NCBI GenBank assembly: GCA_946885755.1
Contig: CAMPHB010000048.1
Coordinates: forward strand, 1 to 8,244
DNA: 8,244 nucleotides
Reading direction: 5' to 3'
Origin: an uncultured Methylophaga sp.
GTDB taxonomy: Bacteria; Pseudomonadota; Gammaproteobacteria; Nitrosococcales; Methylophagaceae
Positions 1 to 5,896 of the stretch are shown piece after piece. Below the pieces are notes generated by a model. The model saw nothing but the letters and a program-made list of their open reading frames with translations, was not told the origin of the DNA and did no database searches. Within the stretch, counting starts at the first letter, position 1. The number at the start of each line of letters is the position of its first letter. The position numbers were made by a program, and so were the translations under genes.

Positions 1-1015
1 ATTTCAGCCCGTTGCGATAGCAGTACCAGCCTAAAACCGGCAACGCCAGCGTCGCCGCAATGGCCAGATATGAAAACACCAGAACCGGCTCATAAAAACC
101 GGCAAAGCGCAGTAGTACGGCTGCTATCAATAGCCCCTGAAAGCCCGTCAGAAAACGGTTAAGCAGCGGTGCATCATGGCGTAATTCAAGGAATTTTTTA
201 CTGAACTGCACTGCCAAAAACACAAACAGCAAAAACACCAGATGAAAGCCCTGATTGTGTAACCACGGTGAAGACGGCCATAAATACTGATAGCTGAAAC
301 CGCTCAGACAGCCCCACATCAACACATTGGCAGATAAATACAGACTGTAAACAGCAAACACCGACGACCGCAGTGATAACGCCAGCAAAGCACTTATCAG
401 AATCAGCGCCAGACAGGCGCCAAAATACAAGCCGTAATAAAACTGTTCCTGCTGATGTTGCTGGTTAAATTGCTGCTGCGTCGACAATAAAAACCGCAGC
501 GTCACCGAATCCGCCTGGTACATCATGACTTTTATCACCAACTCGGTTTGACCACCGGCTGTTGTAGTCGCCGGATACGCCAGATTGCGGTAATGCAGCG
601 GCCGGCTGTGAAACGGCTGCCAATCAGTGAGCAGCGTTTGTTGCCAGTCACCACCGGCATCACGGGCATGAATATCAATCACATCGATATACGGCGTCTC
701 ATGACTAAGCACCCAATCTATGGCTTCAGTAGTCGGATTTTGCAGGGTTAATCGCAGCCAGAACGGCTTATCAGTGATACCGCGGTTGAGTTTATCCGCA
801 GTGAGCGGCACAAACCGGCCAGCTGACATATCTCCTAGTAATTTTTCCGTGCTGAGATCTTCGGCGGTGGCCAATTGCATAAACTGCCAGACTTCCAGCT
901 GCTGTTGATTGCTCTGTAACTGATAAACAGCCGGGTTGTCCCGCGCCGACAGCGGTGTCGTCAACAAAGCAAATAACAGTGCCGGAACCACCATCCGGCA
1001 ATAATTTTTAAGCAT
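1..1015 (-). CDS. 7TMR-DISM membrane receptor, N-terminal part (runs off the left edge)
   Basis: The reading frame is open from an ATG at 1015 to base 1: 338 codons plus one base, with no stop. Residues 1-24 look like a cleavable signal peptide (basic MLKNYCR start, hydrophobic core, PLSA-R cut). Residues about 28-178 match the 7TMR-DISMED2 periplasmic sensory domain in layout, including an FWLRLTLQNPT stretch near 85-95 followed by W-V-L and ID-x-ID. Hydrophobic spans follow at about 192-213, 218-238, 254-272, 288-306 and 310-331, the start of the seven-helix DISM membrane domain. In this family the domain after the helices is usually a histidine kinase or GGDEF module. It lies outside the window, so the output is unknown; GGDEF is a guess from the neighbours. 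The start overlaps the upstream gene by 8 bases with no well-placed Shine-Dalgarno, suggesting translational coupling. A second ATG (codon 8) also lacks a ribosome site. The family call is from recognisable sequence layout, not a search. Confidence 0.85.
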   Translation of the reverse strand, partial: MLKNYCRMVVPALLFALLTTPLSARDNPAVYQLQSNQQQLEVWQFMQLATAEDLSTEKLLGDMSAGRFVPLTADKLNRGITDKPFWLRLTLQNPTTEAIDWVLSHETPYIDVIDIHARDAGGDWQQTLLTDWQPFHSRPLHYRNLAYPATTTAGGQTELVIKVMMYQADSVTLRFLLSTQQQFNQQHQQEQFYYGLYFGACLALILISALLALSLRSSVFAVYSLYLSANVLMWGCLSGFSYQYLWPSSPWLHNQGFHLVFLLFVFLAVQFSKKFLELRHDAPLLNRFLTGFQGLLIAAVLLRFAGFYEPVLVFSYLAIAATLALPVLGWYCYRNGLK

Positions 1016-4000
1016 ATTGCGCCACAATATCCTGTAGTTTCTGCCCGGCCATCTTAACACTGCGCAAATGATCGGCCAGATCCGGCGAGTCGTTCTCCAG
1101 CGCGGCTTTCACAGCCTGCGCTGCATCATGCATTTGCTGGTGCAGATGCGTGAGGCTATTCAGAAAATCGGCTTCCAGTACCCGTTGCTGGCGCAGTTGT
1201 GCTAAATAAATGCCGCAATGACATTGTCTTGCATCCATTATCGGTAAGCTGACTACCTGGCTACTAAGATTGGCACAATTCTGTATCTGCGACAGCCAGC
1301 GGCTGGTGATCAAGGACCACAAACGCAGCGCCCTTTGCGCCGGGCTTAAAGCTTCAGCAGCCAGATCCAGCCATGGCTGCGGCGGCTGAAAATGATCCAG
1401 CCAATCGGTTAACACATCTGACGGCATCGGCTTGGCAATGGCATAACCCTGCGCCAAATCACAGTTAAGCAACAGCAGCATTTTGCCGTGATCCAGACTT
1501 TCCACACCTTCAGCGACGACCTGCCGGTTAAATGCCCGGGCCAGTGCGATAACGCCGTCAATAATATTGAAATCATTGGCGTCATCCAGCATATCGCGGA
1601 CAAAACCCTGATCGATTTTGACGCTGTTGGCGGCCAGATGCCGTAAATGGGTCAGCGACGAATAACCGGTGCCAAAATCATCCAGCGCCACCTGCACACC
1701 CAGTTGCTCGCGACAGGTGCGCAGGATCTGGCTAATGGTGCGCACGTCGCCCAGTGCACTGGTCTCCAGAATTTCCAGTTGCAGCCGGTTGGGCGGAATA
1801 TGCGGATATTCGGCCAGCAGTTGCTGCAGATTGTCGGTAAAACCCGCCGTTTGCAGGTGCGGGGCGGCGATATTAATGCTGACAAATACATCATGGCCGG
1901 CGTTTTGTAAGGCAGCTAATTGCTGCAGCGCATGGCGGATCACCCAGTTACCGACCAGGATTTCCAGTTCAGTACCGTTAATCGCCGGTAAAAAAGCCGC
2001 TGGTGACAGTAAGCCTTTTTGCGGATGCTGCCAGCGCAGTAAGGCTTCTACGCCGACCACTTTGCCGCTGCGCATATTGATTTCCGGCTGATAAAACAAG
2101 GTCAGCTGATTGTCGTTGATGGCCTGCCGCAGCTCACCCAATAAGGCATGTTTTTCAATGGTTTGCCGGTTTTGTTGCGGATTAAACAACCGGTAGGTAT
2201 TACGACCGGTCAGTTTCGCCTGATACATGGCCTGATCAGCATGCCGCAGCAGGGTATCCAGATCAGCATCATAGAGCGGATAAATAGCCACGCCGCTGGA
2301 TGCGCTCAGTTTGAGTTGCAAATTGCCGATTTGATAGGGCTCTGCCAGCGCTTCATGAATCCGCATCAGCATGCGTTCACACTGGCTATAAGACTCCAGA
2401 TCGCGAAATAAAATGGCAAACTCATCACCGCCAAAACGTGACAGCGTGTCCTCTTCACGAACGTTTTCGTTAAGCCGTTTCGCCACCTGCATCAGCACCT
2501 GATCGCCGATATTATGACCATGGGTATCGTTGATAGGCTTGAAGTTGTCCAGATCCAGAAAACACACTCCCAGCCAGGTTTGTGTGCGTTTGCTGTGGGC
2601 CACCGCCTGCACAAAACGATCGGCAAACAGTACCCGGTTGGGCAGCTTGGTCAGCACATCGTAATGGGCCATTAACTCCAGCGTTTCCTGCTGCTGTTTG
2701 GTTTGGGTAATATCAGAAAACAGCCCGACATAATGCTGGCTGTCACCGTCAGCACTGGTCATCGCCGAAATGGTCAGCAACTCTGCATACAATTCACCGT
2801 TTTGCCGGCGGTTCCAGATCTCACCCTGCCAGTAACCATGGTGTTGCAGATCCCGCCACATGGCCGCATAAAAATCCGCATCATGTTTGCCGGATTTGAG
2901 CAGGCTGGGTTGCTGGCCTAGTGCCGCCTGCCGCGGGTAACCGGTAATGGCGGTGAACGCCGGGTTGACATCCAAAATGGTGCCATCGGTAGCGGTGACC
3001 ATAATGCCCTCATGGGCCTGATCAAACACTTGGGCAGCAAACCGTAATTGCTGTTCTGCGGCTTTGCGGACGGTGATATCGTAGACCACCAGCAGCAACT
3101 CATCACTGAAAGCATCCTGCAACGTCGACAGGCTCAATAGCGCTACTTTCTGGCTGCCATCGTCACAGTGGATCCTGATTTCACCGACATCCTGCGGCAA
3201 CAGACCGACAGCCAGCGAGCCCTCACACCATTTATCGATCTTCTGAATAAAAGCCGGGGCAATATCCGTTTTTGCCCACCAGTCATCCAGAAGCGGCAAG
3301 TCTGCAAGCTGATAACCATAAATTTTGGTAAACGAGACATTGATAAAACTGAGCTGTTTTTTACGGTTAATCAGCAGGTACGGGATAGGTGAACTTTCAA
3401 TCAGGTTACGGAATTTGAGATTCGCCAGTGACGCGGTAAACATAAAACGGATAAATGCCGTCAACAGGGCAAATACTGCCAGGGCAATACCAAAAATCAG
3501 GATGCGCGTCTGCCAGATCAATTGACTGTTGAACTGCCAGCCGCCTATGGGCTGCGCCGCCAGTTGCCAGTGACCATCAGGCAAATCCAGCTGCATGGTT
3601 AATTTTGGCGCATCGAATAAAGCCGGCTGACCCCACACCATGGCACCAGCTTCCCCCAGACCATCTTTGCCGCGGATCGCCAGCTCAATCGGCAAGTCAT
3701 CCTCAATCAGGCCTGAGGCTTTAAAAAATGCATCACTGTCGATGACCGCTGAAATAATGCCCCAGAACTCATCATCCTGCTGACGATCCAAAAATACCGG
3801 GATCCGCGTGATAAGTCCGTTGCCGCCCTGACGTAATTGCAGCGGCCCGGCCAGCACCAGTTTGCCGGTGATCCTGGCCCGTTCCGCAGCGGCAAATTGT
3901 TCGGGGATCTGCCGGTAATCAAGGCCGATCGCCTCTTCATTGCCTTGTACCGGATACATGTACTGAATCACCATATCCGGCGCGGCAGCAATATTACGCA

Positions 4001-4295
4001 GCTGATTCTGGCCGTTGATCAAATGCGCCATGGCGATTTCAAATTCTGCCTGGGTCAGCTCAGGGTTAACGGCAAATAAGCCCGGCAGCCCGCGCACTAT
4101 CTGAATATGGTTTTGCAGATTGGTGACCAGCCGGTTGTGATAAAAGCTCAAATGTTGCTGGGTCTGGGCAAACAACGCGCTGCGGTAGCGATCCTGCACC
4201 ACATAATTCACATACACCGCAGCCACCAGCATCAATATGCCTATCACAGCAATCATGCTATTAAATAAGTTCTTGCTGGCGGTCAGGCGACGCAT
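1008..4295 (-). CDS. CHASE-PAS-PAS-GGDEF-EAL membrane c-di-GMP cyclase/phosphodiesterase with C-terminal CZB-like domain
   Basis: The protein has 1095 residues from the chosen ATG. Order: transmembrane helix about 10-33; periplasmic CHASE sensor about 60-250 (GPLQLRQGGNGL, then RIPVF, then WGIISAVID); second helix about 264-286; PAS about 295-411 and 416-534; GGDEF about 540-705; EAL about 715-965; CZB-like tail about 985-1095. The cyclase site looks intact: metal Asp581 in FLDLDNF, RFGGDEF at 620-626, and a full inhibitory RxxD (Arg613, Asp616). The phosphodiesterase site also looks intact: EALLRW at 750-755, Asn808, Glu841, DDFGTGYSS from 872, Lys893, Glu929 and Gln949. Both activities are therefore possible in one inner-membrane protein; which one dominates cannot be read. 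The ATG at 4295 has GGAA seven bases upstream and gives a short basic N-terminus before the first helix. The alternative is an in-frame TTG at 4337, directly after the upstream stop, which adds 14 residues but has no well-placed ribosome site. Confidence 0.93.
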   Translation of the reverse strand: MRRLTASKNLFNSMIAVIGILMLVAAVYVNYVVQDRYRSALFAQTQQHLSFYHNRLVTNLQNHIQIVRGLPGLFAVNPELTQAEFEIAMAHLINGQNQLRNIAAAPDMVIQYMYPVQGNEEAIGLDYRQIPEQFAAAERARITGKLVLAGPLQLRQGGNGLITRIPVFLDRQQDDEFWGIISAVIDSDAFFKASGLIEDDLPIELAIRGKDGLGEAGAMVWGQPALFDAPKLTMQLDLPDGHWQLAAQPIGGWQFNSQLIWQTRILIFGIALAVFALLTAFIRFMFTASLANLKFRNLIESSPIPYLLINRKKQLSFINVSFTKIYGYQLADLPLLDDWWAKTDIAPAFIQKIDKWCEGSLAVGLLPQDVGEIRIHCDDGSQKVALLSLSTLQDAFSDELLLVVYDITVRKAAEQQLRFAAQVFDQAHEGIMVTATDGTILDVNPAFTAITGYPRQAALGQQPSLLKSGKHDADFYAAMWRDLQHHGYWQGEIWNRRQNGELYAELLTISAMTSADGDSQHYVGLFSDITQTKQQQETLELMAHYDVLTKLPNRVLFADRFVQAVAHSKRTQTWLGVCFLDLDNFKPINDTHGHNIGDQVLMQVAKRLNENVREEDTLSRFGGDEFAILFRDLESYSQCERMLMRIHEALAEPYQIGNLQLKLSASSGVAIYPLYDADLDTLLRHADQAMYQAKLTGRNTYRLFNPQQNRQTIEKHALLGELRQAINDNQLTLFYQPEINMRSGKVVGVEALLRWQHPQKGLLSPAAFLPAINGTELEILVGNWVIRHALQQLAALQNAGHDVFVSINIAAPHLQTAGFTDNLQQLLAEYPHIPPNRLQLEILETSALGDVRTISQILRTCREQLGVQVALDDFGTGYSSLTHLRHLAANSVKIDQGFVRDMLDDANDFNIIDGVIALARAFNRQVVAEGVESLDHGKMLLLLNCDLAQGYAIAKPMPSDVLTDWLDHFQPPQPWLDLAAEALSPAQRALRLWSLITSRWLSQIQNCANLSSQVVSLPIMDARQCHCGIYLAQLRQQRVLEADFLNSLTHLHQQMHDAAQAVKAALENDSPDLADHLRSVKMAGQKLQDIVAQYA

Positions 4296-4337
4296 CAACA
4301 GATTCCGGCAGTCAGGCAATTCGGCCTGTAAGCGCAA

Positions 4338-5555
4338 TTAGCTGGCACGCAACTCCTGTTGCTGTGCATTTTTATTGGCATCTCCATAAATAACGACACG
4401 ATCACGACCTTGTTTTTTGGCGGCATACAGTGCTTTATCAGCCAGCATTAAGGGGTCGTCAAACTCGCTGACATTGTCTTTGCTGACTACCATGGCACCA
4501 ATGCTGATAGTGACCCTGATAAGCAGCCCCCGGTAATCATGACTGCTACGCGCCACCAATTGGCGTAGCCGCTCGGCAATCAGTTCCAGTTGCAGGGCAT
4601 CGGTATCGGGCAACAATAAGAGAAATTCTTCGCCGCCATAGCGGCCGATAAACGCATCTTTGCGGATATTGCGTTCCAGCTTCTTGACCACCGATACCAG
4701 CACTTCATCACCAGCACGATGACCATACTGATCATTGACCTGTTTAAAATGATCAATATCCACCATCAAAATCGCCAGCGGCATACCCTGACGGCCGACG
4801 CTGGCCAGTAATTTATCTAATAACTGCAGAATCAGCCGCCGTGACTGTACCCCGGTCAATGAATCCTGGGCGGCGATATTTTCCAGATCGGCGCGCAGTC
4901 TGTCCTGACTGAGCACAATCAGTCCCAGCGCAATAAACACCAGCGCCAGCAGTTTCACCAACAAATAAAACGCCTGGCTGCCCTGATAGGCAAAAATCGA
5001 CGTTTCGGCAATATCCAGCTGATGCAGCAGACTTTCCAGTCCGCGTAACAAACCGGCAAACATTGACACCAGCAATGCTACCGCCACTATCCACTCACCT
5101 GCCTGCCAGGATTTTAGTGGCCGATCCCGCAGCACTGACAAGGTCATGTTAAACACAATCAGCATGCTGAGCATGACCACCGTCATCCGACCGTTAAAGC
5201 TCGGTATGACAAAGGTAAACAAAATAAAGCCTGCCAGACACCAGCAGAGATAATACTGATAAAAATGCCAGCGCCGGCGCAGCCCATTAAGCTGCGCCAT
5301 ACCATCGTAAATCAGCAATATAGCCAATGCCAGCGCCATATCGGCAATAACAATGGTGATAAAGTCCGGCAATTTGCCACGCAAAAACAGTAAGAAAGCA
5401 AATACAGAATAGGCCGCATAGGAAAAGGCAAACGCTTTCAGGCCATTGACCACATCACCGGTGCCCCGGGCGATAACGAAAAATACCGCTGTCATCAAAA
5501 CTGAAAACAGCAGCGAAATTTCGAACAACGCTCTGGCATCAAGAAAGTTGATCAT
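4338..5555 (-). CDS. Multi-pass membrane diguanylate cyclase (GGEEF)
   Basis: This 405-residue inner-membrane protein should make c-di-GMP from two GTP. The N-terminal half is strongly hydrophobic, with about seven probable helices (about 12-29, 41-58, 64-83, 101-118, 123-142, 153-170, 194-215). It resembles a MASE-type sensor, but I cannot assign it to a named family. The GGDEF domain covers about 225-390: DSLTG at 231-235, metal-binding Asp266 in VDIDHFK, NDQYGH at 274-279 and catalytic RYGGEEF at 305-311. The allosteric inhibitory site is not canonical: Arg298 is followed by K-D-A, so the usual Asp position is Ala301, which predicts weak product inhibition. The ATG at 5555 is chosen because AGGA lies six bases upstream and MINFLDARAL is a typical cyclase start. 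In-frame TTG codons at 5612 and 5609 would add 19 or 18 residues; an AAGGA near them makes this possible but less likely. It is the first gene of the leftward cluster, 42 bases before the GGDEF-EAL gene. Confidence 0.93.
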   Translation of the reverse strand: MINFLDARALFEISLLFSVLMTAVFFVIARGTGDVVNGLKAFAFSYAAYSVFAFLLFLRGKLPDFITIVIADMALALAILLIYDGMAQLNGLRRRWHFYQYYLCWCLAGFILFTFVIPSFNGRMTVVMLSMLIVFNMTLSVLRDRPLKSWQAGEWIVAVALLVSMFAGLLRGLESLLHQLDIAETSIFAYQGSQAFYLLVKLLALVFIALGLIVLSQDRLRADLENIAAQDSLTGVQSRRLILQLLDKLLASVGRQGMPLAILMVDIDHFKQVNDQYGHRAGDEVLVSVVKKLERNIRKDAFIGRYGGEEFLLLLPDTDALQLELIAERLRQLVARSSHDYRGLLIRVTISIGAMVVSKDNVSEFDDPLMLADKALYAAKKQGRDRVVIYGDANKNAQQQELRAS

Positions 5556-5638
5556 CCGTATTCCTGTGGCTTTAATGCCGGCTCTGGCGTCAGCTTTTCG
5601 CAGACGCAACAAATATCCTTTTGGCTGCCAAAACTAAC

Positions 5639-5654
5639 TTTTAACAGGTTAAAA
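5639..5654. repeat. Perfect 7-2-7 inverted repeat, candidate operator
   Basis: TTTTAAC, two bases (AG), then GTTAAAA form a perfect 16-base palindrome. It overlaps the predicted -10 box and start point of the leftward cyclase promoter, the position expected of a repressor site. The AT-rich arms and two-base centre make a DNA-binding dimer site more plausible than an RNA hairpin. No specific regulator can be named. Confidence 0.45.
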
Positions 5655-5680
5655 ATACCATTACTTTGGCAATCTGTCGG
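5652..5680 (-). promoter_or_regulatory. Predicted sigma-70 promoter for the c-di-GMP operon
   Basis: On the minus strand there is CCGACA (5680-5675, 4 of 6 to TTGACA), a 17-base spacer, then TATTTT (5657-5652, 4 of 6 to TATAAT) preceded by an extended TG. Transcription would start near 5645, giving a leader of roughly 90 bases before the ATG at 5555. The boxes are imperfect, so this is a candidate only. Confidence 0.35.
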
Positions 5681-5682
5681 CC

Positions 5683-5698
5683 TTCACATTTTTGTGAA
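5683..5698. repeat. Perfect 6-4-6 inverted repeat, candidate operator
   Basis: TTCACA, four T, then TGTGAA form a perfect inverted repeat just upstream of the predicted -35 box of the cyclase operon. The half-sites point opposite to a CRP site (TGTGA-N6-TCACA), so CRP is not suggested. The position would suit an activator or a second operator. No regulator is recognised. Confidence 0.35.
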
Positions 5699-5752
5699 CC
5701 AATTCAAAAAAATCAAGCTCGTTATCTGATGCCTTATCGAGCAACATTTTGC

Positions 5753-5768
5753 CGTTTAACAGCAAACG
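5753..5768. repeat. Short inverted repeat CGTTT-N6-AAACG
   Basis: Two perfect five-base arms surround a six-base loop in the middle of the divergent intergenic region. It is immediately followed by another inverted repeat, ATAAAA (5769-5774) with TTTTAT (5782-5787). Either could be a protein site or a weak cruciform. Arms this short can arise by chance in AT-rich DNA, so support is limited. Confidence 0.2.
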
Positions 5769-5805
5769 ATAAAAATGCCGGTTTTATGAATGATTGGGCC
5801 GATTT

Positions 5806-5823
5806 TTTGTCACTTCTTTGTCA
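5806..5823. repeat. Direct repeat of TTTGTCA at an 11-base interval
   Basis: TTTGTCA occurs at 5806-5812 and again at 5817-5823, one helical turn apart, so both copies face the same side of the DNA. The second copy contains the predicted -35 hexamer of the synthase promoter and forms the left arm of TTGTC-N5-GACAA (5818-5832). Tandem half-sites at this spacing suit an activator or repressor touching RNA polymerase. Confidence 0.3.
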
Positions 5824-5845
5824 GGCCGACAATTTGTGATACAAA
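5818..5845 (+). promoter_or_regulatory. Predicted sigma-70 promoter for the synthase-dehydrogenase operon
   Basis: TTGTCA (5818-5823, 5 of 6 to TTGACA), a 16-base spacer, then TACAAA (5840-5845, 4 of 6 to TATAAT). Transcription would start near 5852, leaving a leader of about 45 bases. Overlapping inverted repeats cover both boxes, which fits a regulated promoter. The -10 box is weak, so activation may be needed. Confidence 0.35.
5833..5845. promoter_or_regulatory. Candidate GntR/FadR-type operator
   Basis: TTTGT-GAT-ACAAA is a perfect 5-3-5 inverted repeat. Its inner 11 bases, TTGTGATACAA (5834-5844), fit the general FadR-subfamily GntR consensus TNGTNNNACNA. It sits on the predicted -10 box of the synthase promoter, a repressor position. 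A wider pair of arms, CTTTGT (5816-5821) and ACAAAG (5845-5850), brackets it. The consensus is loose, and no GntR gene is visible in the window. Confidence 0.35.
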
Positions 5846-5896
5846 CAAAGCTAACGGCACTTTTCCTAACCCCGGCGCTCAAGGAATCATTTCGCC

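Noticed and set aside
792..1001. 69-codon minus-strand open frame near the start of the 7TMR-DISM gene
   Set aside because: It is out of frame with the clear signal peptide and DISMED2 reading that begins at 1015; its composition is not protein-like.
1669..2091. 140-codon plus-strand open frame opposite the EAL-coding region
   Set aside because: It lies wholly antisense to a domain with intact catalytic motifs, has no recognisable protein features and no clear ribosome site. It is a frame shadow.
4296..4337. N-terminal extension of the GGDEF-EAL protein from TTG at 4337
   Set aside because: The only AGGAG upstream is about 15 bases away, while the internal ATG at 4295 has GGAA at seven bases and leads directly into a basic start and first membrane helix. 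Not fully excluded.
5556..5645. A c-di-GMP riboswitch in the leader of the cyclase operon
   Set aside because: The predicted leader is only about 90 bases and shows no paired-stem and tetraloop-receptor layout of the known c-di-GMP riboswitch classes.
5683..5698. TTCACA/TGTGAA repeat as a CRP site
   Set aside because: CRP half-sites run TGTGA then TCACA with six bases between. Here the order is reversed and the spacer is four, so it was kept only as an unassigned palindrome.
5769..5787. ATAAAA/TTTTAT inverted repeat as an intrinsic terminator
   Set aside because: The stem has no GC pairs, no T-tract follows it, and it lies between divergent promoters where no transcript needs to end.
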